This document shows, piece after piece, positions 52,970 through 62,675 of a stretch of 64,000 nt of DNA (position 1 is the first letter of the stretch; every line of letters begins with the position of its first letter). The DNA is from an uncultured Tenacibaculum sp. (GTDB taxonomy: Bacteria > Bacteroidota > Bacteroidia > Flavobacteriales > Flavobacteriaceae): NCBI GenBank assembly GCA_947496185.1, contig CANMCD010000017.1:1-64000 (forward strand), in the 5' to 3' direction. The translations under genes were made by a program, and so were the position numbers. The notes under the pieces were generated by a model, which made no database searches, had not been told where the DNA came from, and saw nothing but the letters and a program-made list of their open reading frames with translations.

Positions 52970-53896
52970 ATGAAAGCATTAAACATCCCCAAAACATTTT
53001 TAGGTTTTTTAGCTGCATCTTTATTTTTTTGGTTACTTATGAATCTATCAAAAGTATATACCTCTGAAGTAAATTTTGCTATCAAATACCACAACCTAGA
53101 TCAAGACAAACTCATTCAAAATGAACCTCAAAATAATTTAAGCCTCCAAATTAAAGGTAGTGGCTTTAAGTTATTAGGCGTAAATTTTTCATCAACCCCG
53201 TTATTAATTAGCCTCAAATCACTTCATAAAAAATCTACCAACAACTATTATCTTCTAACTAAAAATATACTCCCCGAACTTCAAAAACAGTTAAAATACG
53301 GTGTTAGTCTTTTGTCAGCTTCACAAGACTCTATTATTTTAAATATTAGTGATTTAAAATCAAAAAAAGTACCTATAAAACCAAATCTTAATATTACTTA
53401 TGAAAAAGGATACGGCCTTGAAGGCGCTATAAAAATAGCCCCAGATTCTATTGTAATTTCTGGCGCTGAAAACGACTTAAAAAAAGTAAACGAAATTGAA
53501 ACAGAACTACTAGAAATAAACAATTTATCAGAAAATTTTTCTAAGAAACTAATAATTAAAACTCCTGATAAATTAAAAACCAAATACAAAGCTGCTACAA
53601 TAAAAATCGCCATTGATAAGTTTACTGAAGGTAAAGTAGATATCCCAATTAATATCAAAAACTTACCTCGAAGACAAAACATAAACATATATCCCAAAAA
53701 AGTTACAATAACCTATAAGGTAGGCTTGAATAATTTTAGTAAAGTTGATGAAAATTCTTTTCGTGTTCTTTGTGACTATGAGCATTCTAAAGAAAACAAC
53801 TTGTCTTATCTGGTTCCAACACTAGACATAAAGTCTAAATATGTTTCATCTGTGAGAATTATTCCAAATAAAATTGATTTTTTAATACACAAATAA
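52970..53896 (+). CDS. YbbR-domain protein (CdaR-like)
   Basis: 308 aa: an N-terminal membrane anchor (TFLGFLAASLFFWLLMNLS, about 9-27) and YbbR-type beta-rich repeats outside, with LKSKKVPIKPNLNITYEKGY, then DSIVISGAENDLKKV. YbbR proteins such as CdaR regulate the diadenylate cyclase CdaA in Firmicutes; the role in Bacteroidota is untested. GTG at 52967 precedes the ATG directly; ATG is chosen. The stop codon is adjacent to the coaE start, so the two are coupled. Confidence 0.8.
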   Translation: MKALNIPKTFLGFLAASLFFWLLMNLSKVYTSEVNFAIKYHNLDQDKLIQNEPQNNLSLQIKGSGFKLLGVNFSSTPLLISLKSLHKKSTNNYYLLTKNILPELQKQLKYGVSLLSASQDSIILNISDLKSKKVPIKPNLNITYEKGYGLEGAIKIAPDSIVISGAENDLKKVNEIETELLEINNLSENFSKKLIIKTPDKLKTKYKAATIKIAIDKFTEGKVDIPINIKNLPRRQNINIYPKKVTITYKVGLNNFSKVDENSFRVLCDYEHSKENNLSYLVPTLDIKSKYVSSVRIIPNKIDFLIHK

Positions 53897-54481
53897 ATGG
53901 TTATAGGATTAACAGGAGGTATCGGTAGTGGTAAAACTACAGTAGCAAATTTTTTTTCAAAATTTGAAAACATAATCGTTTATAATGCAGACGACCAAGC
54001 GAAGAAATTAATGAATACTTCTCTTGTGATAAAAGAATCACTCATCAATGAATTCGGAAAAAATGTTTATGTAAACGAAAGCTTAAACAGGCCCTATTTA
54101 GCTAATATTGTGTTTAATAACAAACAAAAACTTAACACATTAAACAAAATTGTTCACCCAATAGTTAACGAAAATTTACAAAATTTTATAAAAAATTACC
54201 AAAATAAGAAACACATTCTTTATGAGAATGCGATTTTATTCGAAAACAATAATCAAGGTTTGTGTCGTAAAGTAATTACTGTTACTGCCCCTATAGACAT
54301 TAGGATTGACCGTATTATTAAACGAGATGGTAGTACTTATGAGCATGCTAAAAAAAGGATTCAAAACCAATGGAAAGACTCTAAAAAAACACTACAATCA
54401 CATTATATAATACAGAATATCAATATATTAGACACAGAAACAGAAGCTTTAAAAGTATACAATTTTTTAACAAAGCAATAA
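53897..54481 (+). CDS. coaE: Dephospho-CoA kinase
   Basis: A 194-aa P-loop kinase that performs the last step of coenzyme A synthesis. Seen: GLTGGIGSGKTTVANFF (P-loop 8-15), YNADDQAKKLMN (substrate Asp), NKIVHPIV, and the lid region RIDRIIKRDGSTYEHAKKRI. The start codon immediately follows the YbbR stop. Normal length. Confidence 0.94.
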   Translation: MVIGLTGGIGSGKTTVANFFSKFENIIVYNADDQAKKLMNTSLVIKESLINEFGKNVYVNESLNRPYLANIVFNNKQKLNTLNKIVHPIVNENLQNFIKNYQNKKHILYENAILFENNNQGLCRKVITVTAPIDIRIDRIIKRDGSTYEHAKKRIQNQWKDSKKTLQSHYIIQNINILDTETEALKVYNFLTKQ

Positions 54482-54597
54482 TTAACAAATGTTTATATGG
54501 TAAAATTTACGTTAATTTTTTCTTAAATTTAAAAACCATTTGTTAATCTAAGTTAAAAGAAAATTATACGTCATTTTAATAATTTATTTTTGGGGCG

Positions 54598-56175
54598 ATG
54601 GGTAAGAAAATTTTTATACTCACAGTCATACTGATGAGTGTTTCTTTGATTGGAATTATATCTGTACAAGTGTATTGGATTAAGAATGCTATTAAAAATA
54701 AACAACAGCAATTTGAGCATGATGTTACGATAGCGCTGTCCAATACTTCTGAAAGAATTAAAAGAAATGAGCTAAAAAAGTATAGTGTCGTTTATGACAA
54801 ATTCTTAAAGGACAATAAACTTAGATCAAAATCTGAGATAAAAAACTACTTATTTCAGTCTATTGATACTTTAAGTAATAGTAAATATACTTATGGCGCA
54901 ACAGTCTTGGAAGAAAAATTTAAAATTCCAAAAATACCAACCGACTTTCTAAACAATGACTCAATCATTGTAAAAAGATATTCTGGAAAAGAGGATTACT
55001 TTTTTTCTCAAGAAATAATATCTACAGACGACGAACTTAAAACATACCATGAAGAAAATAGTTTTTCTAGTTTTAAAACGTATGATAGAGAAAATCTAGA
55101 ACAACTAGAATACTTTATTCAACAAAGTCAAGAACACACACCTCTTAACAAAAGGATAGACGCTAAAACATTAAATAAAGTATTAAAAGAAGAATTAGCT
55201 AAAAGAAGTATCAATCAAAATTTTAAGTTCGGAGTATATGACGATGGATTGGCTACCAAAATCAAATCAGGTTACTTCAACATACAACCCAATGAAACAT
55301 ATTCTTTTACTCTTTTTGAAGATAATGAAGGAAATAGTAAGTACAAACTTCATATTAAATTTCCGAAAAGAAGAGAAAATATGATATTGGGTATTATGAA
55401 CATACTTTTACTCTCATTACTGTTTATTGGCATCATTATTGTGGCTTTTTCTACTTCGTTATATCAATTAGTTAGACAGAAAAAGATATCAGAAATAAAG
55501 ACTGATTTCATCAATAATATGACACATGAGTTCAAAACCCCTATTGCAACCATCAATCTAGCCTTAGACGCTATTAAAAGCCCTAAGATCATATCTGATG
55601 AAGATAAAGTAAAAAGATATGTTCAAATGATTCGTGATGAAAATAAACGAATGCATGGGCAGGTGGAAAATGTGTTGAGAATATCCAAATTAGAAAAAAA
55701 TCAAATTGAAATAAATAAATCTCCTCTAGATATACATGACTTAATAGAAGATGCAATAGACCATGTTCGCTTATTGATAAAAGATAAGAAAGGAACTATT
55801 TCTACTGAGTTTAGTGCAATTTCTTTTGAAACATTGGGCAACAAGCTTCATTTAACCAATGTTATCGTTAACATTCTTGAAAATGCAATTAAATATTCAG
55901 AGGATGCTCCAAAAATTGAAGTTAATACCGAGAGTACAAATAAATTTTTTATCTTAAAGGTAAAAGATCAAGGTATAGGTATGAGTAGAAATGCTCAAAA
56001 ATATGTATTTGATAAATTTTACAGAGAATATAAAGGAAATATCCATAATGTAAAAGGTCACGGTTTAGGATTAGCTTATGTAAAAGAGATAGTTGATAAC
56101 CACCAAGGAACCGTTTATGTGGAAAGTGAAAAGAACAAAGGAAGTACATTTACAGTAAAATTACCATTAATATAA
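54598..56175 (+). CDS. Sensor histidine kinase (RprX-like)
   Basis: A 525-aa membrane kinase: membrane segments at about 5-23 and 262-286 flank a periplasmic sensor domain that matches nothing I know; then HisKA with H310 in NNMTHEFKTPIATI, and an ATPase domain with N box NVIVNILENAIKYS, G1 KDQGIGMS, and G2 GHGLGLAYVKEI. It is followed 14 bases later by its response regulator. The pair resembles Bacteroides RprXY. The signal is unknown. TATTTTTG ends 5 bases before the ATG. Confidence 0.92.
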   Translation: MGKKIFILTVILMSVSLIGIISVQVYWIKNAIKNKQQQFEHDVTIALSNTSERIKRNELKKYSVVYDKFLKDNKLRSKSEIKNYLFQSIDTLSNSKYTYGATVLEEKFKIPKIPTDFLNNDSIIVKRYSGKEDYFFSQEIISTDDELKTYHEENSFSSFKTYDRENLEQLEYFIQQSQEHTPLNKRIDAKTLNKVLKEELAKRSINQNFKFGVYDDGLATKIKSGYFNIQPNETYSFTLFEDNEGNSKYKLHIKFPKRRENMILGIMNILLLSLLFIGIIIVAFSTSLYQLVRQKKISEIKTDFINNMTHEFKTPIATINLALDAIKSPKIISDEDKVKRYVQMIRDENKRMHGQVENVLRISKLEKNQIEINKSPLDIHDLIEDAIDHVRLLIKDKKGTISTEFSAISFETLGNKLHLTNVIVNILENAIKYSEDAPKIEVNTESTNKFFILKVKDQGIGMSRNAQKYVFDKFYREYKGNIHNVKGHGLGLAYVKEIVDNHQGTVYVESEKNKGSTFTVKLPLI

Positions 56176-56189
56176 AATGAAAGGATACA

Positions 56190-56891
56190 ATGGCAAACAA
56201 AAAGATTCTATTAGTAGAAGATGATCCAAACTTTGGAACTGTTTTAAAAGATTATTTAGCCCTCAATGACTACACAGTAACACACGCTAAAGATGGAATT
56301 GACGGATTAATAATGTTTAAAAATACAGAATATGATTTGTGTATTTTAGATGTTATGATGCCAAGAAAAGACGGCTTTTCTTTAGCAGAAGATATCCGAA
56401 CTACAAACAAGGAAATCCCTATTATTTTTTTAACAGCTAAAACGTTAAAAGAAGATGTTTTACGTGGTTATCAAGTGGGGGCTGATGATTACCTAAACAA
56501 ACCTTTTGATTCAGAGGTACTACTACACAAGATTAAAGCAATTTTGCAAAGAAAAGAAAAAGAAAAATCTACGGAAAGTGAAGAGTTTGAATTCAAAATA
56601 GGTAGTTTCGAATTTAACTCTAAACTTCGTCATTTATCATTTGATGGAGGTGAACCTCAAAAACTTTCTCCAAAAGAAAGTAAATTATTGAGAATGTTAG
56701 CCATCCATAAAAATGATTTAATGCCTCGTGAATTGGCATTGACCAAAATATGGAGAGATGACAACTATTTTACGTCTAGAAGTATGGATGTTTATATCGC
56801 TAAACTTAGAAAATACCTTAAAAAGGACGAAGAAAAAGTTGAAATTCTAAATATTCATGGTGAAGGATTTAGATTAATAGACAAATCATAA
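56190..56891 (+). CDS. OmpR/PhoB-type response regulator (RprY-like)
   Basis: 233 aa: receiver domain (1-120) with the acidic pair EDD at 9-11, phospho-acceptor D54 in CILDVMMPRKDG, T in FLTAKT and K in NKPFD; then a winged-helix output domain (about 135-230) with KLSPKESKLLRMLA, SRSMDVYIAKLRKYL and IHGEGFRLI. It should bind DNA as a dimer when phosphorylated by the adjacent kinase. Target genes are not known. Confidence 0.94.
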   Translation: MANKKILLVEDDPNFGTVLKDYLALNDYTVTHAKDGIDGLIMFKNTEYDLCILDVMMPRKDGFSLAEDIRTTNKEIPIIFLTAKTLKEDVLRGYQVGADDYLNKPFDSEVLLHKIKAILQRKEKEKSTESEEFEFKIGSFEFNSKLRHLSFDGGEPQKLSPKESKLLRMLAIHKNDLMPRELALTKIWRDDNYFTSRSMDVYIAKLRKYLKKDEEKVEILNIHGEGFRLIDKS

Positions 56892-56897
56892 AAAAAC

Positions 56898-56928
56898 AAA
56901 AAGCTTCCTGTTCGGAGGAAGCTTTTTT
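56898..56928 (+). terminator. Terminator of the two-component operon
   Basis: A 12-bp stem AAAAAGCTTCCT/AGGAAGCTTTTT with a 6-base loop, directly after the regulator gene. Confidence 0.85.
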
Positions 56929-57241
56929 GTAACAAAAATTGCTTAGTGTCGTCTTAAAAAATATAACGCTATTAAAAAAGAGCAACGATTATTAATGTTC
57001 CCCCACACGGACTTTTGTAATTCGAAACGTTGTTTAGCTATCAAATAATTAATAGTGGTTTAACTATTGAAATATTCTTTAGATAAATTAAAGAATTTCT
57101 CAATCTTATTTAATCGAAGAAATTATTTGATATATGTAACTTTATAGTTTGCATAATAAAAATACGATTCAGGAAGTTTTAATCTGTATAGGAAGAGAAC
57201 ATCCAATTAGCTAGCGGGTATAAAATAAAATATTACAAAAT
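56929..57241. other. Intergenic region before the ABC exporter genes
   Basis: About 310 bases without a credible ORF or RNA gene. I see no strong promoter of the TTG-N20-TAnnTTTG type. Some short AT-rich dyads occur, none convincing. Confidence 0.4.
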
Positions 57242-58138
57242 TTGGACACAATTTTATCAATTAATAATCTTTATAAAAATTACGGAAAGATCAAAGCCGT
57301 AAGAGACTTATCCTTTACTATACAAAAAGGAAATATCTATGGAATTTTAGGCCCAAATGGCAGTGGTAAATCAACCACTCTGGGTATTATTTTAAACGTA
57401 GTCAATAAAACTTCAGGAGAATTTACATGGTTTAACGGAACTGTTTCAACACATGAAGCTTTAAAAAAAGTTGGCGCAATTATCGAACGCCCTAACTTTT
57501 ATCCGTATATGACTGCCCATCAAAACCTAGAGTTAATCTGTAAAATCAAAGGGGTACACTATGATAAAATTTCTGAAAAACTAAAGATTGTCAATCTTTA
57601 CGAAAGAAAAAATGACAAGTTTAGAACCTATTCTCTAGGAATGAAGCAACGTTTAGCAATCGCTTCGGCACTTCTAAATGACCCAGAAATATTAATCTTA
57701 GACGAACCGACCAACGGACTTGATCCACAAGGAATTCATGAAATAAGAGAAATTATAAAAAGTATTGCTCAGAAAGGTACAACAATACTTTTAGCCTCTC
57801 ACCTACTCGATGAAGTTGAAAAAGTATGTACACATGTTATTGTTTTAAGAAAAGGTGAAAAACTATATAACGGAAGAGTTGAAACTATGATCGCCTCTAA
57901 CGGTATTATAGAAGTAAAGTCTGATGGAGATATACAACGCTTGGTTAATATATTGAAAAACTATCATGAAGCTGCTAGTGTAAATATTGATGGAGACATG
58001 GCTATTGTACAACTTGAAAATGATGTTTCTGCAGCTAATTTGAATGCCTACCTATTCGAAAACAACATATCTGCTTCTCATTTAATAAAGCGAAAACCCA
58101 GTTTAGAACAACAATTCTTAAACCTAACTCAAAACTAA
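57242..58138 (+). CDS. ABC transporter ATP-binding protein
   Basis: A 298-aa ATPase of the CcmA/NatA/bacitracin-resistance type: Walker A GPNGSGKST (about 38-46), signature YSLGMKQRLAIASAL, Walker B ILILDEPTNGLDPQG, switch His in LLASHLLDEVEK. Residues 220-298 form the C-terminal extension typical of ABC-2 exporters. It starts at TTG 57242. The permease gene follows 9 bases later. Substrate unknown; antibiotic or lipid export is possible. Confidence 0.9.
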   Translation: MDTILSINNLYKNYGKIKAVRDLSFTIQKGNIYGILGPNGSGKSTTLGIILNVVNKTSGEFTWFNGTVSTHEALKKVGAIIERPNFYPYMTAHQNLELICKIKGVHYDKISEKLKIVNLYERKNDKFRTYSLGMKQRLAIASALLNDPEILILDEPTNGLDPQGIHEIREIIKSIAQKGTTILLASHLLDEVEKVCTHVIVLRKGEKLYNGRVETMIASNGIIEVKSDGDIQRLVNILKNYHEAASVNIDGDMAIVQLENDVSAANLNAYLFENNISASHLIKRKPSLEQQFLNLTQN

Positions 58139-58147
58139 CTAAACCTC

Positions 58148-58996
58148 ATGATACGACTTTTAACTATTGAACTTCATAAACTAAAACACAATAGAGCTAG
58201 TAAGTTTTTATCTATAGTTTACTTTGCCTTATTGTTTTCCATCGCTTTAATCGCAGCCATTAAATTTAATATCGGCCCCGTAAAATTTCATCTAGCAGAA
58301 CAAGGAATATTTAACTTCCCGTATATATGGCACTTCAATACCTATATTGCTGCTATATTTAAATTTTTTCTGTTGCTAGTCATTGTTTCAATGATGGCTA
58401 ATGAATATAGCTATAAAACACTAAAACAAAACCTTATAGATGGATTAAGTAAAAAAGAATTCATTTTATCTAAGTTTTATACAGTAATAATATTCTCTTT
58501 ATTTTCAACTGTTTTTGTTTTCTTTATCTCTATGATATTAGGACTTATTTATTCTGATTTCAATGAGTTTTCTATAATTTTTTCTGACTTAACGTACTTA
58601 ATTGCTTTTTTTGTCAAGCTACTCGGATTCTTTTCTTTTGGGTTATTTTTAGGCATCTTGATCAAACGTTCTGCCTTTGCTGTTGCCATGATGATATTAT
58701 GGTTTGTTATTGAAAGCCTCTTTAAAGGATATCTTCACTGGACCTTTAATGATTTACAAACTGGAAAAGACGAGACAATTCAAAACATCATGCAATTCTT
58801 ACCGCTAGAGGCTATGTCTAACTTAATCAAAGAACCTTTTACTAGGCTTGGCGCTGTAAAAACAATTACAGATCAAATTGGAGAAGTACTTGTCAAAGAT
58901 TATGGGGTGAACTTTTTAAACATCATAATTGTCTTAGCTTGGACTGCCATATTTATATTTAGTTCATATTTATTATTAAAAAAACGAGATTTGTAG
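58148..58996 (+). CDS. ABC-2-type transporter permease
   Basis: A 282-aa membrane protein with about six helices, the partner of the preceding ATPase. MANEYSYKTLKQNLIDGLSKKEF after the second helix is the typical cytoplasmic stretch of ABC-2 permeases. Membrane segments lie near 20-40, 66-85, 110-135, 145-172, 178-192 and 255-277. Cargo unknown. Confidence 0.85.
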   Translation: MIRLLTIELHKLKHNRASKFLSIVYFALLFSIALIAAIKFNIGPVKFHLAEQGIFNFPYIWHFNTYIAAIFKFFLLLVIVSMMANEYSYKTLKQNLIDGLSKKEFILSKFYTVIIFSLFSTVFVFFISMILGLIYSDFNEFSIIFSDLTYLIAFFVKLLGFFSFGLFLGILIKRSAFAVAMMILWFVIESLFKGYLHWTFNDLQTGKDETIQNIMQFLPLEAMSNLIKEPFTRLGAVKTITDQIGEVLVKDYGVNFLNIIIVLAWTAIFIFSSYLLLKKRDL

Positions 58997-59040
58997 AAGA
59001 AATTAGCTAAGTTTGGGAAACAGACAAGCAAACCTACTAC

Positions 59041-62000
59041 ATGAAAAAACTGTTAACATACCTGTTATCAATGTATAGTTTCGTGCTTTTTTCTCAAAAA
59101 GAAGCTAATATTTGGTATTTCGGACAAAACGCTGGACTAGATTTTAACAGTTCTCCTCCAACTGCTTTAACAAATGGTGCTTTAAATACGTACGAAGGAT
59201 GCTCTTCTTTTTCTGATGCCAACGGTAACTTACTCTTCTATTCTGATGGAATCACTGTATGGAATAAAAACCATCAAATAATGACCTATACGAATGGGAT
59301 TTTAGCTAAAAACCTAAGAGGAAACCCCTCTAGTACCCAATCAGGAATGATTATCCCAAAACCTTCTTCTAATAGTATTTACTATCTTTTCACTGTTGGA
59401 ACTGCGGTACGTAACAGTATTACTGGAGAAAGTTATCCTAATAAAGGCTTTAACGTGTATACAATCGATATGTCATTGAATAATGGTCTGGGTAGTTTGA
59501 TAGATGAAGATAATGACGGTGTATTTTATAAAAATTTATCTAAAGGAAAATTGAGACAATGGAGTGAAAAAGTTGCCGCAGTTAAAGGTAAAGAATGTAG
59601 TACCTATTGGGTGGTATCTTCAACAATCGATAATCAATTTTATAGCTATAAAATTGATGAAAATGGCATTAATTTATCTCCAGTAATCTCAGAAATTCCA
59701 AATATCACCTCTACTAGAAGAGGCTATTTAAAACTTTCCCCTGATGGAACTATTCTGGCCGTTGCTAATCAAATAGACGAAGTCAGTTCTGTAAATTTAT
59801 TATCTTTCGATAATGGTACTGGAAAAGCTATTTTAAAAACTACACTTAAGCTTGACAATGACCAAGCTTACGGAATTGAATTTTCTAGAAATTCAAAAAA
59901 ATTATACGTCTCTACCATCTTTAACCCAAGTAATAATCCTAACACCCCGGGAACCTACAAACTATTTCAATATGATCTATCCCAAAATAACATTAGTGCT
60001 TCCAAAAAACTAATTCATCACCAAGTAGGACAAAGAGGAGCACTTCAATTAGGGCCTGATGGAAAGATATATGCTACGATCCCTCAATCCTACGACGACC
60101 CTGATGGGTTTGCAACACATCTAAGTGTCATCGAAAATCCAAATGAAAATGCAGATGACATCATTTTTACCCATAATGCGATCTATCTTAACGGAAAAAA
60201 ATCTACACAAGGACTACCTCCTTTTATTTCTTCCTTACTTTCTTCAATAACCATTAAAGATCATCATACGGGTACTACCATAAATGAAAAAACATTGACC
60301 TATTGTGCTGGAGCGTCCAAAACCCTTGTTCCAGAAGCTGTAAATGGAATAAATATAACCTATCAATGGAGCTTTGACAACGGCACCACTTCGACGGTCA
60401 TTTCAAATAATAGAATACTAGCAATAAACCCGTTAAACAAGTTTCATAGTGGAAAATACAAACTTCTCGTCTCTTTTACTGATGTCTGTGGTGAAAAACA
60501 CGAAAAAGAAGGTATATTCCATATAAAAGTCTATGATCCAATAAATGCAACCCAACCAGAAAATATTCTATTCTGTGATGTTGACGGGATTCATGCTTTT
60601 AATTTTCAAGAACTAATTACCCCACAAATACTAGCTTCTTTGGACAGTAATACACTGGAAGTAGTTTACTTTCTATCAGAACAAGATGCCATAAACAACG
60701 AAAACAATATACCTACTCCTTATACCAACAAAAGTGCCTTCAATAGTGAAACTATCTATGCCCGTATACAATACAAAGACGCTCCAAACGCCTGTTACGA
60801 TATAAAATCGTTTACTGTAAAGGTTGTTAGACAACCTAACCCAAACAAACCCTCTAATTATATTATCTGTGATGTACTAATGAGTGGTTTTTATAATGGT
60901 TTTGTTTTAAACACTAAAGATCGTGAAATCATTTCACCTTCAGAAAGTTCTATTTTCCATGTCTCTTACCACAAAACTTTATTAGGAGCTCAAACCGATA
61001 AATTTACAGACGTAATAGACAAAAACTCCCCTTATAAAAACGAAAACAAACACAAACAAACCATTTATGTTAGGATTGAAAACATAAACAATCCAACATG
61101 TATTGACACTTCATTAAATTTTGACCTCATAGTACAACCTTTACCAGAAATTACTCCTAACGTAGACCTTACGCAATGTGATACTAATAAAGACGGTTTT
61201 GCATATTTTAACCTAAATGAAGCGAACAGAAAAATAATAGAGGATTTTGAAAATCATTCCTTTGTTTATTTCGAATCATTTAGTGATGCTACGAACCATC
61301 GTAATCCAATTTCATACCCTATGGCTTATGAAAATAAAAATATAGGAATTAATAAAGTATGGGCAACGGTTACCTCAATATATGGTTGTACAAAAATTGC
61401 GGAAATAAACTTAACAGTCACTGATACTAAACTCCCTGACACATTCCATAAAATACTAACCTCATGTGATGATTTTGTCGATTTTGAAGGAAATGATAGT
61501 GATGCAGATGGAATTGGCGTATTTAATTTCTTACCAATAAATGCCGAAATAGCAAGCATACTCAACACTACTGAAGAAAATTTAACAATCACTTACTATA
61601 CAAATGAATTAGATGCTGCTACAGAAACGAATCAAATCACCAACATAACTAACTATAGAAATACGTCTGCTCCTAACGCTCAAGAAATATATGTTAGAGT
61701 TGATAACCAAATAAATAATGATTGTATTGCTTTAGGGCATCATATTACACTAGAAGTGGTTACGTTACCCAAATTACATATCAATACGAACAATGCCTTT
61801 GTATGTATTGACAATCCACAAACACGTATTGAAGTAGACAAACCTGATCTTACTTTACACTATGAATGGCAATCGGAAAACGAAGCTTTATTAAGCACCA
61901 ATACGTTTTTAGACGTTGTTACAGGTGGCACCTATAAAGTTACAAGCTCAACCCATAAAAACGGTGTTATATGCTCTAGAAGTGAGGTGATAACGTTAAA

Positions 62001-62550
62001 AGAATCGTCTAGTCCAACTATTGAAGTTAAAGACATTCTTGTTACAGATGATCGTAATAACTCCCAATTAAATATCTATACCTTACACATTGTAACGGCT
62101 AATAACAACCTAGGAATTGGTGATTATCAGTTTGCGCTTGTCGATCAAGAAAACAACCAAACTCCTTATCAAGAAGATCCTTTTTTTGAGAACTTATCAG
62201 GAGGAATATATACTGTCATCGTAAACGATAAAAATGGTTGCAGGCCCAATGCATATCAAAACATAGCAATTTTTCAAACACCAAAGTTCTTCACTCCCAA
62301 TGGAGATGGTTTTAACGATACTTGGAAAATAAAAGGTATTAATGCTTCTCTTTATGAAAAATACACCATTTCTATTTTCGACAGGTTTGGAAAACTTATA
62401 ACCAAACTAAATATTGATGGAGAAGGTTGGGACGGCACATATCAAGGACAAAAAATGCCTTCTTCCGATTATTGGTTTAACGTTTCACTTACCGATAAAA
62501 CAGGAGAAAACACAGTGTTTCAAGGACACTTTTCATTATTACGAAAGTAA
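59041..62550 (+). CDS. Large surface protein with T9SS type B sorting domain
   Basis: 1,169 aa. Signal peptide 1-18 (MKKLLTYLLSMYSFVLFS). Residues 20-400 look like a beta-propeller of the kind found before gliding-motility-type CTDs (NIWYFGQNAGLDFNS; KLSPDGTILAVAN; LQLGPDGKIYATIP). Then come several Ig-like/PKD-like domains with repeated FCDVDG or LTQCDTNKDG starts, and a C-terminal FFTPNGDGFNDTW with DRFGKLI and final HFSLLRK, a T9SS type B signal. Function is probably in adhesion or the cell-surface layer. The type B end is close to that of the 2,532-aa protein. It stands alone, before uvrB. Confidence 0.9.
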   Translation: MKKLLTYLLSMYSFVLFSQKEANIWYFGQNAGLDFNSSPPTALTNGALNTYEGCSSFSDANGNLLFYSDGITVWNKNHQIMTYTNGILAKNLRGNPSSTQSGMIIPKPSSNSIYYLFTVGTAVRNSITGESYPNKGFNVYTIDMSLNNGLGSLIDEDNDGVFYKNLSKGKLRQWSEKVAAVKGKECSTYWVVSSTIDNQFYSYKIDENGINLSPVISEIPNITSTRRGYLKLSPDGTILAVANQIDEVSSVNLLSFDNGTGKAILKTTLKLDNDQAYGIEFSRNSKKLYVSTIFNPSNNPNTPGTYKLFQYDLSQNNISASKKLIHHQVGQRGALQLGPDGKIYATIPQSYDDPDGFATHLSVIENPNENADDIIFTHNAIYLNGKKSTQGLPPFISSLLSSITIKDHHTGTTINEKTLTYCAGASKTLVPEAVNGINITYQWSFDNGTTSTVISNNRILAINPLNKFHSGKYKLLVSFTDVCGEKHEKEGIFHIKVYDPINATQPENILFCDVDGIHAFNFQELITPQILASLDSNTLEVVYFLSEQDAINNENNIPTPYTNKSAFNSETIYARIQYKDAPNACYDIKSFTVKVVRQPNPNKPSNYIICDVLMSGFYNGFVLNTKDREIISPSESSIFHVSYHKTLLGAQTDKFTDVIDKNSPYKNENKHKQTIYVRIENINNPTCIDTSLNFDLIVQPLPEITPNVDLTQCDTNKDGFAYFNLNEANRKIIEDFENHSFVYFESFSDATNHRNPISYPMAYENKNIGINKVWATVTSIYGCTKIAEINLTVTDTKLPDTFHKILTSCDDFVDFEGNDSDADGIGVFNFLPINAEIASILNTTEENLTITYYTNELDAATETNQITNITNYRNTSAPNAQEIYVRVDNQINNDCIALGHHITLEVVTLPKLHINTNNAFVCIDNPQTRIEVDKPDLTLHYEWQSENEALLSTNTFLDVVTGGTYKVTSSTHKNGVICSRSEVITLKESSSPTIEVKDILVTDDRNNSQLNIYTLHIVTANNNLGIGDYQFALVDQENNQTPYQEDPFFENLSGGIYTVIVNDKNGCRPNAYQNIAIFQTPKFFTPNGDGFNDTWKIKGINASLYEKYTISIFDRFGKLITKLNIDGEGWDGTYQGQKMPSSDYWFNVSLTDKTGENTVFQGHFSLLRK

Positions 62551-62675
62551 ACTACTTAGCTAATTTTAAATTGTATATAGTTTTTATTCTGAAGAAATAA
62601 ACCCGTTAACTACTATATTTTTTAAGTTTTAAAAATGTTCATCACTTTCCTATAAACTATACGTATTTTTGTTTT

